DNA from: a virus | Virus record (IMG/VR): IMGVR_UViG_3300000116_000036 | Span: 1-48,037 of that record | DNA: 48,037 nucleotides | Strand: one strand, 5' to 3' | In this document: in pieces, positions 20,659 through 29,645 of the stretch | Position numbering within the stretch: the stretch's first letter is position 1 | Layout: every line of letters starts with the position of its first letter | Translations under genes and position numbers: made by a program | The notes under the pieces: model-generated | What the model saw: the letters and a program-made list of their open reading frames with translations, nothing else | Database searches by the model: none | What the model was told of the DNA's origin: nothing

Positions 20659-23297
20659 TATACTGAAGCTCCAAATAATCCGAATGTAGGCAAGAATTGT
20701 AATATCTCAGGTGTGTTATTAGTAGGTACTATAACTTTAGTACCTCCACCTCCACTACCAGCAGCAGAACTAGCATTTTGAGCAGATTTTCTACTAACAG
20801 CAGAGGCAACTGCTGTTGCTGCTGCCATCTTTTCACCAGTCTTAACCTCTTCTGCATCTTCTGCTTTTAGTTTTGCATCAGCAGTTTCAGTAGTAGTCTG
20901 TAGAACACCATCACTACCAATAGTCTTTCTTGTCTCCATAATAGCATCCTGAAGTGCTTGGAATGCTATATTTTGTTTTGCCTCTGGTGTTTGAGCAATT
21001 TGTTGAGTAGTACCTCCTCCATTATTTGTGGGTCCACCCACACCACTGAGTGCTCCAGAAGCAACATCAGCATTCATTTGAGACATAACGTCTGGGTTAT
21101 CACTAACTAAAGGTGCTCCACCTCTAGCACCATCTAAAGCAGCAGCAACCTGCTCTACACTGTGAGAAGATGCATTACCTCCTCCATACATAGATCTCCC
21201 AGTAGCAGGATCGGGTAGAGATGCCCATTCTCCTGCCAATGCTTTCATAGCACCAGTTCTATCATTATGTTTCTTAGAAATATAATCCCAAGCATAAGGT
21301 TGCTTATGTTTGATAAGACCTATGCCAATTTTATCCTGCATTGTCTTATCAAACTTAGCACTCTTATCAATTCCCATGGTCCCAACAATTGCTTTCATTG
21401 TTCCAGGGATAACCTGATAACGACCAGCAGCAAATACACCATAATCCCCTTCTTGAGGATTAGACTTATTCATCAAAAATGACTGTCTTTCAATCAACTC
21501 ACCGACAGTCATATCAGTCAGTTTTTTCTTGACTACACTACTAGAATCATGTGTACTTCCGACAATACGATTGCCTTTAGTACCTTGATTCATTGAGTTA
21601 TATCCACCTTCACCAGATGCAATGAAATCTAAGAGTCCACCAGCAGCAAATTCTTGTGGTTTTACTAGTGGTGCTTTCGCAAACATTCCACCAACATCAA
21701 AGTTATATACACTATTACTATTATTCATCATACCACCAACATCAAAATTATTCATCATATTATACATGCCATCTAGATTAAATCCTTTACTAGACGCTTC
21801 AGTTATTCTACGATCAGTAAGGTTACCATCATTCTTTGTGGCAGAAGTATTAAATGGTACTACAAATGCTCCACCTTTTGCTTTTTGTGCAACATATTCT
21901 AAACCATGACCAATGAATGCTGTTGATCCACCACCGTCCAGTGATACAGGATAACCTGATTGTGGACCTTGAATCCATCCACCCATTGCTCTTTCGGGCG
22001 GTTTATCTTTTTTCTTCTCTTTATCTTTTGGTGGAATTGACCCAGATACACTAGATGCAATTGCCGTTGCAGGCATTGACTTATGAAACTTTGGTTTATT
22101 TGCATGCTGTGCTTGATCACCAATTACATAAGCACCATTAAACTTAGATTGAACTGCCTGAATAGACTTGGGTAGAATCTTACTATAAGGTTCTTTAGCA
22201 TCTTTATCATATGATGCATATTCAATCATTGCTCCTGCATCCTGTGCAGATTTTACAGTAGCATCATGAACTGGTTTATATCTATCATCCTGATTGGATG
22301 GAGGAACAAATACTGGAGTATATCCTAATTCTTTGATTGCTGCGATTGCTGCCGCAACTCCCTTTGCTCCTTCCTCAGGATCAGCATAATCCTTACTACC
22401 AGCAGTAAGAATAACATGCTGTTTTGTACTTTGCTGACCTTCTGGAACAGTATTTGCACCATTTCCTTGAGTTTCTCCACCATCGTTTACATCAGATTCA
22501 GTAGATCCCGCATTTGCGGACATAGCAGTCACACCTATTAGGGCAGTTGCACCAACAGCAGCAGCAATTGCTCCTCTGCCTTTCAGTGACCTTAGCATAC
22601 CCTTCTTACCTTTCAGAAGATTCTTATAAAGAGTCTTCAATATCCAGATAAAATCTTTAACTAATTTTGCTGGATTCTTTAACCATCTTAGACCTAATAG
22701 TAATGTTCCTAGTGATAAGAAAAATTGACCAAACCCTGTTAATTTTTCCCACCAAGTTGCCTCAGGGTCAAACATTTTACCAAGACCATCCAATATTCCT
22801 CCAACAGTACCCTTGAAGAAATCATATATGAAAGTTGCTACAGTAATAAAACCATCAACAATATCTTCTAGTTTCTTAATATTATTTTCATCCGCCAACC
22901 ACTCTAAAATTCCTCGTACAATGAAAGTCTTAAAGAACCATCCTGCTAGGTTAGCAAGACCTTCAAAGAATCCCATGACTACAGGAGCAACAAAGTCAGT
23001 TAGACCACTTTTTTTCTCTCCTTCTTGATTATTGGCAGTTAGAGGATTAGCATCTGCATTAATTTTTTTAAGAAGATCCTTTTCCATCATGGAATTGACC
23101 TTCATGCTGTCGGAAATATCCTTAAGGATCACACCCATACTATTAAGTACGGAACCGATACCATTATTAGATTTTACGACCTTTGTAGCAATTATATTTG
23201 CAGATACAGTACCTTCAGAGTCGTCTTTACTTACTTGACCCCTAGGACTTAAAAACTTATAAAAGTCTATTTTAGATGTCTTACCAGACTTTTGCAT
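20658..23297 (-). CDS. Tape-measure-like tail protein with muramidase domain, 879 aa
   Basis: The N-terminal third (about 95-190) holds hydrophobic amphipathic helices (FFEGLANLAGWFFKTFIVRG, ILEWLADENNIKKLEDIVDG) that match the neighbouring 998-aa protein, so the two are paralogues. Residues about 555-720 form a lysozyme-like domain: DFIASGEGGYNSMNQG with catalytic Glu candidate E563, and GRYQVIPGTMKAIVGTMG, as in phage muramidases (COG4678 type). It probably lies inside the tail tube or hub and cuts glycan strands during infection. Residues 285-420 include an SGNH-like or NagZ-like segment (VILTAGSKDYADPEEGAKGV). Start overlaps the upstream stop as TAATG. Confidence 0.75.
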   Translation of the reverse strand: MQKSGKTSKIDFYKFLSPRGQVSKDDSEGTVSANIIATKVVKSNNGIGSVLNSMGVILKDISDSMKVNSMMEKDLLKKINADANPLTANNQEGEKKSGLTDFVAPVVMGFFEGLANLAGWFFKTFIVRGILEWLADENNIKKLEDIVDGFITVATFIYDFFKGTVGGILDGLGKMFDPEATWWEKLTGFGQFFLSLGTLLLGLRWLKNPAKLVKDFIWILKTLYKNLLKGKKGMLRSLKGRGAIAAAVGATALIGVTAMSANAGSTESDVNDGGETQGNGANTVPEGQQSTKQHVILTAGSKDYADPEEGAKGVAAAIAAIKELGYTPVFVPPSNQDDRYKPVHDATVKSAQDAGAMIEYASYDKDAKEPYSKILPKSIQAVQSKFNGAYVIGDQAQHANKPKFHKSMPATAIASSVSGSIPPKDKEKKKDKPPERAMGGWIQGPQSGYPVSLDGGGSTAFIGHGLEYVAQKAKGGAFVVPFNTSATKNDGNLTDRRITEASSKGFNLDGMYNMMNNFDVGGMMNNSNSVYNFDVGGMFAKAPLVKPQEFAAGGLLDFIASGEGGYNSMNQGTKGNRIVGSTHDSSSVVKKKLTDMTVGELIERQSFLMNKSNPQEGDYGVFAAGRYQVIPGTMKAIVGTMGIDKSAKFDKTMQDKIGIGLIKHKQPYAWDYISKKHNDRTGAMKALAGEWASLPDPATGRSMYGGGNASSHSVEQVAAALDGARGGAPLVSDNPDVMSQMNADVASGALSGVGGPTNNGGGTTQQIAQTPEAKQNIAFQALQDAIMETRKTIGSDGVLQTTTETADAKLKAEDAEEVKTGEKMAAATAVASAVSRKSAQNASSAAGSGGGGTKVIVPTNNTPEILQFLPTFGLFGASV

Positions 23298-26293
23298 TAC
23301 TTAGCAGGATAAGATGAATTTGGGTCGCGATAGACAACTATAGGTTCCCCACCAGTATTTATGATCTGGGTATTCGTTATAGGGAGGGTAATCGGAACTA
23401 CCGTTTTACCTTTCTTATCTATATCAGTATCTGCTTGATTTAATGAATTTTTAGTTGAAAGAGATGCTACAGCAGGTTGAGCAGATGTTGCAGAACTAAT
23501 AGATCGTGATGCTGGTGACGATGATGTAGGAGCAAGAGTACGTTTTTCGTCAGAGTATATTTGACCACGAACATCTTTAATTGCAGAGTCTAGCATACCA
23601 AAAATGCGACTCATTTTTTGTTCTTGAGTCTCTGCTGGTTCTACTGCTGCTTGATTGTCATTTGGTTGTGTAGTTGTAGTATCACTAGTGTTCCCACCTG
23701 GAGTAACGTTAACACTGGTATCATCTTCTGTTACAGGTTCAGTTTTTACATTAGCATTTGCAGTACCAGAACCACTTAAGTTCTCCCAATGCCATGCTTC
23801 TGTTTTATTAGGAGTATTAGGACTTAGACCCCAACCTGACAGAGGTTTGAATCCAAACTTACTGGCATTTGCCCACAACCACTTATATCCACCATCAAAG
23901 TAGTTGAGGTCAGCAGCAAGACCATACCCATGATTTGATGTTCCTGGACGAGCAGCAGTACCAGGAGGTTTAGTGTTATACATGTGCTGCTGATCAGCAA
24001 TCGTTCTAAAGGTATCATTAATACCGAGAGGATGACCCGCTTTCTTGGCAGAATCTAACATAGATTGAAACTGCTTTGCAACACTCTTATGCAACTTACC
24101 TTTTCCTGCTTGTCCCCAACCTGCATAACCTTTTACTGCTTGCATCTCAGAAGCAGGTACTTCTCCATTCTTATACTTACCTACTGGACCACCTCCAGAA
24201 AATCCATCCCATCCAGCAGCACGATAATTAGACTTTGCAGGATTTGAAACAGGTTTTAGATCTTTTGGCATTACTGGTTCATTTTCTTTCTGCCAGTTAG
24301 CAAGACCACCTCTATTAGTTCCTGTAGATTTAAGACCACCACCCTTTGCAAGTTCTGGTTTTTCTTCCTCACCCTTTTCCAATCCCTCTGGTGTTTGACC
24401 TTCTTGATTGGTAAACATACCAATCAGTCCTTTAAGTGGACCAGCAGGAAGGTTATCTTTTGCAAAGGCATTAACTTGATCAATAAGACCTTTAGCACCA
24501 GGAATTGAACTTATCATAGCATCTTCCATTTGTCTGATGCCAGGAATCAGATCTCTAAACAAAGAGAATACATCAAGTCCTAATGAAACATATGGACCAG
24601 CAGCAAAACCAAATGCTCCAGATAAATCAAACGCAGCAGATAATGCTTCAATACCAGCACCAACTGCATCACCATCAGTTAAGCGATCATATGCAAATAG
24701 TAAGTTAATAAGACCACCAACAATTGGTAGTGCTTTGCCACCAATTTTTTGAATAAGTGGTTTCGGTTCTAATAGAGAAAGTCCCTTCTTCTGAAGGTAC
24801 TCTTCCATCATTATACCTGCGCCAGAAGACATGACCTTGGACATAACCTGTCCTGCCATTCCCCTGATGCCTTTCATCATTGGTTCAAAGAACTTACCCA
24901 AAGGTTCTACGATCTTTGATGTCGCAAAATTCTTAACCCAATTTGATGCACCTTTTAAACCATTATCTGCCCAAGCAACAGCATCTCCTGCCTTACTCTT
25001 AAGATTAGCGCCAAGTGCCTTTGCCCTATTACCATACTTCTTTCCTTTCTCAAGAGAGAATTCCCACGCTTTTTTTGCGTTTTCAGAGAATCTAGCATAG
25101 ATTTCTGCAGGAGTTCCACTCAACCCATATTTTTTACGTGCAACTTTTATTTGTTCTGCAATTACAGCGGCAGGTTTATCAATCAGAATACCTTTGAGAT
25201 TCTTGGCATGATCACCCAAGAAATCTGCAAATTTCATTAGACTGTCTTTAATCCCTTCTGCCGCTGAGGTTCCAACATTCTCAAGAGTATTGAATGTTCT
25301 TCCCAGTAAACCAGATGGTTTATTCTTCCTTGCTTGTTTTACAAGTTTTTCTATTGCCGATTCAGTTAGTTCTTCTCCAGATTTCTGAGCAACACTTCTT
25401 AATTTAGCATACTCTTTCGCTTGCTCAATGGTCTTAAATCCATGCCTCTTCTTAATATTTTCAAGAATTTGTGCTCTGGATCTTACATTATCAGTATTTG
25501 GAGTTGGTTTTGGTTTTGGTTTGGGGTTATCAGCATCAGGTAAATCTGGTTCTTTCTGCATCAAATCAAACAAACCCATTATGTCTTGGATTAGTCCAAA
25601 TGGATTTAGAAGATAACCTAATGCTTTTAATCCTACTATGCCTGTTAAGAGGGTTCCTACCCCCACAATCATATCCCAAGCACCACCTAAGTTACCTTGA
25701 GCAATCTTTTTAGCGCCGCCAAATATTTTGGCAAGACCATCAAATACTGCGCCTACACTAAAAGTAACTAACTTATATACAAAATCTCCAACCGTCTTAA
25801 GAGTGTTGAAGATATTCTCCATCGCCTCAAGGTTTTTCTCATCGGAAAACCATTCAAGTATTGCTCTGGAAATAAAAGTTCTAGCAACCCAGGCAAATAA
25901 ATTGCCGAGTGGTTTCAACATTTTCTCCAACCACCCTAGAGGATTCTTCTGCTTCTTAACTTCGTCCTCTAAATCATCATCTAAATTTTCTTTATTTTCT
26001 TGACTTATTCCACCTTCCGCTTCTACTTCTGCTCTACTATCCCTAGCAAGATCACTAAGTCTTTCTCTCTCAGCAATCTGCTCTCCCAAGAAAGTTGATC
26101 TTTCGGATATAGTATTCCTAATGTCCTCCAGGACACTACCCATACCCTCTAAGGTCTTACCAATTTGATTGTAAGATTTAGTTACTGTATATACTGATTT
26201 TTTAACCGAATCGGCAACCTTCAACCCACCAGACTCTTCACTAGTGATTGAAGTTGGGATTAACTTATGTGGTTTAATCTTAGATGATACCAT
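23297..26293 (-). CDS. Tape-measure-like tail protein with M15 peptidase domain, 998 aa
   Basis: The probable tape measure, being directly downstream of the frameshifting gp26 chaperone. N-terminal coiled region with QIGKTLEGMGSVLEDIRNTI, then paralogous helices (about 125-200: NLFAWVARTFISRAILEWFS, GAVFDGLAKIFGG). The C-terminal region (about 715-850) is an M15 / VanY-type zinc peptidase: SNHGYGLAAD supplies H788 and D795, and EAWHWEN supplies H835. This should cleave peptide cross-links of peptidoglycan. It is followed by a Thr/Asn/Pro-rich linker and a C-terminal tail. Starts five bases after the end of the frameshift extension. Confidence 0.78.
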   Translation of the reverse strand: MVSSKIKPHKLIPTSITSEESGGLKVADSVKKSVYTVTKSYNQIGKTLEGMGSVLEDIRNTISERSTFLGEQIAERERLSDLARDSRAEVEAEGGISQENKENLDDDLEDEVKKQKNPLGWLEKMLKPLGNLFAWVARTFISRAILEWFSDEKNLEAMENIFNTLKTVGDFVYKLVTFSVGAVFDGLAKIFGGAKKIAQGNLGGAWDMIVGVGTLLTGIVGLKALGYLLNPFGLIQDIMGLFDLMQKEPDLPDADNPKPKPKPTPNTDNVRSRAQILENIKKRHGFKTIEQAKEYAKLRSVAQKSGEELTESAIEKLVKQARKNKPSGLLGRTFNTLENVGTSAAEGIKDSLMKFADFLGDHAKNLKGILIDKPAAVIAEQIKVARKKYGLSGTPAEIYARFSENAKKAWEFSLEKGKKYGNRAKALGANLKSKAGDAVAWADNGLKGASNWVKNFATSKIVEPLGKFFEPMMKGIRGMAGQVMSKVMSSGAGIMMEEYLQKKGLSLLEPKPLIQKIGGKALPIVGGLINLLFAYDRLTDGDAVGAGIEALSAAFDLSGAFGFAAGPYVSLGLDVFSLFRDLIPGIRQMEDAMISSIPGAKGLIDQVNAFAKDNLPAGPLKGLIGMFTNQEGQTPEGLEKGEEEKPELAKGGGLKSTGTNRGGLANWQKENEPVMPKDLKPVSNPAKSNYRAAGWDGFSGGGPVGKYKNGEVPASEMQAVKGYAGWGQAGKGKLHKSVAKQFQSMLDSAKKAGHPLGINDTFRTIADQQHMYNTKPPGTAARPGTSNHGYGLAADLNYFDGGYKWLWANASKFGFKPLSGWGLSPNTPNKTEAWHWENLSGSGTANANVKTEPVTEDDTSVNVTPGGNTSDTTTTQPNDNQAAVEPAETQEQKMSRIFGMLDSAIKDVRGQIYSDEKRTLAPTSSSPASRSISSATSAQPAVASLSTKNSLNQADTDIDKKGKTVVPITLPITNTQIINTGGEPIVVYRDPNSSYPAK

Positions 26294-26298
26294 TTCGG

Positions 26299-26484
26299 TT
26301 ATGAGTTCCTTTCTTTGTACCGTTTCTCCTCTTCCTTCAAGTAATTGAGAAGGAGATTAACATAAACCTCCTTCTCCCAAGGCATAATGTTATCTAGATA
26401 TTCAGGATTCCACTTATGATGGTGGATCAATGCAAAGTTGGTTTCATAATAATTTTGTAGACTGGTGTGGAGAAGGACTAACCG
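26299..26484 (-). CDS. -1 frameshift extension of gp26 (61 codons), gp51/T-like
   Basis: An open frame in -1 relative to gp26 with no own start codon near its beginning. It is entered at the slippery site 26484-26490 and encodes 61 residues beginning RLVLLHTSLQNYY, then NFALIHHHKWNPEYLDNIMP, WEKEVYVNLLLNYLKEEEKR, ending before the tape-measure start. The pattern of His-rich turn, MPWEKEVY and a long acidic/basic helix resembles the second frame of tail-assembly chaperones (lambda GT type). The fused product would be about 297 aa. An internal ATG (MPWEKEV...) could give a 28-aa product instead, which seems less likely. Confidence 0.75.
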   Translation of the reverse strand, partial: RLVLLHTSLQNYYETNFALIHHHKWNPEYLDNIMPWEKEVYVNLLLNYLKEEEKRYKERNS

Positions 26485-27191
26485 AAAAAACTTGCTAAAC
26501 CCTCAAGTTCCAAAGTTTGTTTCTTCTTAGTCTTAGGATTAGTAAATTTAATCTCGTGTGCCAATTTTGGCATTGTTTCAAAAAACTTTTGAATTTCTTG
26601 AAACTGTGTAGTGTTCAATTGATCAAGGAATTCAGTTAACTCCTCTTTTGAACTTTCCTGTGCTTCATATACATCCTCACCTTCAACAATTTGAACAATA
26701 CAATCAACTGTAAGTTCAAACAAACTTTCTACAGTACTATTAGTTTCAAAGTTATTTTTAACAAACATATCCATACTGGGATATTTCATAACCATAGAAA
26801 TTTTATTATCTAGTTTCAGTACGTTTGTATGATCATCGTTAAATTTTACATTAATATCATCAAGATCAACAGTTACCTTCACTTTAGTCTCACCATCGTC
26901 AGGTGATGTTACCATAATATCAACGGTTTCACCTACAGACTTGGCACGAATATTCAAGAAGATATATTCAAAATCAAACGTAGCAAGGTTCTTAATATCA
27001 GTCTGAGATAAGTTAGTGCAGTTAAGAAGCAACGTTTGAATAGTATCAACCATCTGCCCCTGATCTTCAGTTTCCATTGCTAGCAACAGCAATTTCTCTT
27101 CTTTCACCAGGAATGGACGATATTTAATTCTTCTCTCATCAGAAGGCAGTTTCAATTCATAGCGAGGAACATTTAGTTTAGGTAATGCCAT
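26478..27191 (-). CDS. 26: gp26-like baseplate hub / tail assembly chaperone
   Basis: 237 aa, starting MALPKLNVPRYELKLPSDER, the usual start of T4 gp26 homologues (T4 gp26 is 208 aa). The N-terminal half, MALPKL..YELxLPSxxxxIxxRPFLVKEEKxLLLA, is highly characteristic, followed by IKNLATFDFEYIFLNIRAKS. The gene ends GLASFFG, where the bases T TTT TTC allow a -1 shift into a 61-codon extension. Its place just before the tape-measure-like gene matches the G/GT chaperone position in lambda. In T4, gp26 is a minor hub protein; a chaperone role is inferred from the frameshift. Confidence 0.85.
   Translation of the reverse strand: MALPKLNVPRYELKLPSDERRIKYRPFLVKEEKLLLLAMETEDQGQMVDTIQTLLLNCTNLSQTDIKNLATFDFEYIFLNIRAKSVGETVDIMVTSPDDGETKVKVTVDLDDINVKFNDDHTNVLKLDNKISMVMKYPSMDMFVKNNFETNSTVESLFELTVDCIVQIVEGEDVYEAQESSKEELTEFLDQLNTTQFQEIQKFFETMPKLAHEIKFTNPKTKKKQTLELEGLASFFG
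26484..26490 (-). promoter_or_regulatory. Programmed -1 ribosomal frameshift slippery site
   Basis: Heptamer T TTT TTC read in the gp26 frame as AGT TTT TTC GGT TAG on the minus strand: two phenylalanine tRNAs can re-pair perfectly after slipping back. The gp26 stop follows one codon later, and the new frame stays open for 61 codons, ending just before the tape-measure gene. Confidence 0.75.
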
Positions 27192-27215
27192 AGATAATCA
27201 CTTCATTATTTGTAT

Positions 27216-28163
27216 TTAGCCGTTATTCTGAGGTGATGTATTACCCCAGAAATTAAGAGGTTCTGTACCTGGTGGTTGCGAAAACCCAAAATTACTACCA
27301 AAATTAAATTGTGGCATAACGGCAGGATTCAAATCTAAGTTTCCAAGAAACTCAGAATAATCAATTCCACTTTCCTTGAAAAATTTCTGAGCTTGTTTAT
27401 CAAGACTCTTCAAATATTGATCTTTAGGACTCTTCCCTTTCTCTTTATTGGATGTCAGATCTACATTCTTATTATTAGGATAAAATCTAAAGTTTCTGTA
27501 TTGGAATCCTACATTAAAAGTAGTATAATTTCCTTGACCAGACTGAAGATCTACTTGTCCAAGATTATATGGGAATACATCTGCTAATGCCCAACAACCA
27601 GTGACATCATTTTCATAGTAAAATCCTGTTTTTTGAGAAGCATTTTTCTCATTTGCTTGCTCTTTAATAAGATCACTTGCAGTATAGAATCTTTTCTTAC
27701 CAGCACCCCTCTCCATTTTATAAATCTTCATCGTGCAAGTATAATTGTCTAATAGATCAACATGCTGAGTAGTATCATTCATAATTAAATTGATCCACCT
27801 ATCAAAGAAAGTATAGGTTTGTAGTGACCTAGGCATAATGAATTGAATGTTTATCTCACTATGACTTTGACCAGTAGCATACTTATAAGCAGAACCAATA
27901 TTATTTACCGTCGCTGTAGTTAGATTTCTACTAGGAGTTGATACACTTGCAGCATAATGATTCAACATCAATGCTAATCTACCTGATGTCCTTCCATAAG
28001 GAACTAAAGCATTTCCATACTGTTCAACGAGTACTCTAGGTTGTCCAAACTCAACACCATAAAGATTATTGATGGATGGAGCATCCTTCGTACTCTTAAT
28101 TAGTGATTTGAACGCTGTAAATGAGTTATCATTAAAGCGACTTTCGTTGAATTTTATTGCCAT
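27216..28163 (-). CDS. 54: gp54-like baseplate tail-tube initiator
   Basis: 315 aa, close to T4 gp54 (320). The body has the tail-tube-like fold pattern shared by gp19, gp48 and gp54: INIQFIMPRSLQTYTFFDRW (about 103-122), DNYTCTMKIYKMER, and CWALADVFPYNLGQVDLQSG followed by TFNVGFQYRNFRFY. It would cap the baseplate and seed polymerisation of the tail tube. C-terminal tail is Asn/Pro/Gly-rich and probably disordered. It precedes gp26 in the same direction and follows gp4 by two bases. Confidence 0.8.
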   Translation of the reverse strand: MAIKFNESRFNDNSFTAFKSLIKSTKDAPSINNLYGVEFGQPRVLVEQYGNALVPYGRTSGRLALMLNHYAASVSTPSRNLTTATVNNIGSAYKYATGQSHSEINIQFIMPRSLQTYTFFDRWINLIMNDTTQHVDLLDNYTCTMKIYKMERGAGKKRFYTASDLIKEQANEKNASQKTGFYYENDVTGCWALADVFPYNLGQVDLQSGQGNYTTFNVGFQYRNFRFYPNNKNVDLTSNKEKGKSPKDQYLKSLDKQAQKFFKESGIDYSEFLGNLDLNPAVMPQFNFGSNFGFSQPPGTEPLNFWGNTSPQNNG

Positions 28164-28165
28164 TG

Positions 28166-28585
28166 TTAAACCTTAAGTTCTTTTTCGGTTATGAGCATAA
28201 ACTCTAAAGAATGATCTTTACAGAACTCTCGTGCTGCTTTCCATTTTGCCTGGTTAACACTGTAGGTAACAACTTCATTAATATATCTTTTAGTAACTCG
28301 CTTTTGAGTCTTTGGTTCTAAAGTTTGTTTGAAGGGTTTAACTTCTACGATATACTTTTTATTTGCTACCTTAACATAGAAGTCTGGAAAATATCTATGT
28401 CTTTTTCCATCAACAGGTGATATATATGGAATGATGATCTCTTCACTTCCCCATTCAGAAACTGAAGCAGTATTGTCGCACCACTTCATAAATTTATATT
28501 CCCAAGATGACCGATAAACAATGTCTCGGACATCACCTCGGTACTTAGCGGGAAAGGATGGTGTATACTTCCCTCTATAATGCAT
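28166..28585 (-). CDS. 4: gp4-like head completion nuclease
   Basis: 139 aa, starting MHYRGKYTPSFPAKYRGDVR. Conserved T4 gp4 features: IVYRSSWEYKFMKWCD (about 22-37), EWGSEEIIIPYISPVDGKRH, and a PD-(D/E)xK core RYFPDFYVK with D68 and IVEVKP with E81 and K83. It joins the head during completion of DNA packaging and probably trims the DNA end before tail attachment. The ATG at 28585 is 24 bases from a perfect late box and overlaps the late promoter of the divergent gp48. A longer frame to 28642 would run through its own promoter. Confidence 0.88.
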   Translation of the reverse strand: MHYRGKYTPSFPAKYRGDVRDIVYRSSWEYKFMKWCDNTASVSEWGSEEIIIPYISPVDGKRHRYFPDFYVKVANKKYIVEVKPFKQTLEPKTQKRVTKRYINEVVTYSVNQAKWKAAREFCKDHSLEFMLITEKELKV

Positions 28586-28590
28586 AAATA
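28583..28590 (+). promoter_or_regulatory. T4-type late promoter for gp48-gp53
   Basis: CATAAATA in TGCATAAATATAATT on the plus strand, 26 bases before the GTG of gp48. It overlaps the start codon of the divergent gp4 gene. Seven of eight positions match the T4 late box. Confidence 0.65.
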
Positions 28591-28608
28591 TAATTGGACC
28601 ATTACATA

Positions 28609-28616
28609 TATTTATA
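28609..28616 (-). promoter_or_regulatory. T4-type late promoter for gp4, perfect box
   Basis: TATAAATA in CACTATAAATATATG on the minus strand, 24 bases before the ATG of gp4. It abuts the GTG start codon of gp48, so the two promoters and the two start codons interlock within 36 bases. Confidence 0.75.
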
Positions 28617-29645
28617 GTGGCGAAGAATAAAGAAGCAGTCACATTAAAGTATCCAGAAAAACTTCCCTTTGCGGAAAGAGGTCCTAGTGCAGAGGATAGT
28701 TTTGAAGGAGAATTTGCAGACTATGTAAAATTCTCTAGGTATAGTTTTAAGAATACTGGTGGTGCTCAATACTTTAATGTACCAGATAACTCAAATAAAA
28801 CCAATAAGCAGTTAATTACTTCTGCTTATATCGCAATGCCATCTCAACTATCTGCTGACTATGGTGTTAACTATCAGCAGGCAAATTTGGGTGCTCTGGG
28901 TAGGGCTGCAACTGGCGCACTAGCAGCAGGCAGTTCTGGTGAGATCGCTGCAACTCTTCAAGAAGCAGCAAAGGCAGGTTTACCCGAATCTGCATTCAAT
29001 AATCTCTCTCAAGGGATTCAGGGTGCTGGAGGTCTATTAGGTTTAAACACCGATGGTATTTCCCCTAATATGCTATCTGCAATTTCTCAAGGTAAAGTAT
29101 TTAATCCATACTCAGAACAAGTATTTGAAGGTGTGGGATTTAGAAACTTTACTTTCAACTTTAAGATGGTTGCTAGAAGTGAGAAAGAAGCACAGAGCAT
29201 TCAAGATATTCTTGAAATGTTTAAGCTTGGACTTCTCCCTTCATATGGTGCAGGGGGATCTGGATCAGGATCTCTTGGACAACTACTCACTAAGAGTGGT
29301 GCAAATCAAAGGTTCTTGAATGTGCCAGACAAATTCCTAATTCAATTTGTTAGAGTTGGGGAAAATTCTTTATCAACACAGTCTCTAGATCACTTCAAGA
29401 TTGATTTCTGTGTATGTACTTCTATGAGTGTAAACTACACTCCAGATGGTCAATATGTTGCTATAAAAAACGAACGATTGAGAAGAGCATACAGAGCACA
29501 AAATAAAGACCTTTTGTCTGGTGATGCTGCTAATCTATCTCAAGGTAAAGCACCTGGAATGATTTATGTTCCTGCCATCAGTTTAGATCTTCAGTTTACT
29601 GAGACATCTATCATTACTCAAGAAAAAGCACTCGCTGGATACTAA
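28617..29645 (+). CDS. 48: gp48-like baseplate tail-tube cap protein
   Basis: 342 aa (T4 gp48 is 364). GTG start; translation MAKNKEAVTLKYPEKLPFAE. Pattern of the tube-like family: SAYIAMPSQLSADYGVNYQQ, VFEGVGFRNFTFNFKMVARS (about 168-187) and EAQSIQDILEMFKLGLLPS, then DHFKIDFCVCTSMSVNYTPD. A Gly/Ala-rich insert (95-155) is typical for gp48. It forms the layer between baseplate hub and tail tube. No Shine-Dalgarno is visible. It is co-transcribed with gp53; they are the only rightward genes here. Confidence 0.85.
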   Translation: MAKNKEAVTLKYPEKLPFAERGPSAEDSFEGEFADYVKFSRYSFKNTGGAQYFNVPDNSNKTNKQLITSAYIAMPSQLSADYGVNYQQANLGALGRAATGALAAGSSGEIAATLQEAAKAGLPESAFNNLSQGIQGAGGLLGLNTDGISPNMLSAISQGKVFNPYSEQVFEGVGFRNFTFNFKMVARSEKEAQSIQDILEMFKLGLLPSYGAGGSGSGSLGQLLTKSGANQRFLNVPDKFLIQFVRVGENSLSTQSLDHFKIDFCVCTSMSVNYTPDGQYVAIKNERLRRAYRAQNKDLLSGDAANLSQGKAPGMIYVPAISLDLQFTETSIITQEKALAGY

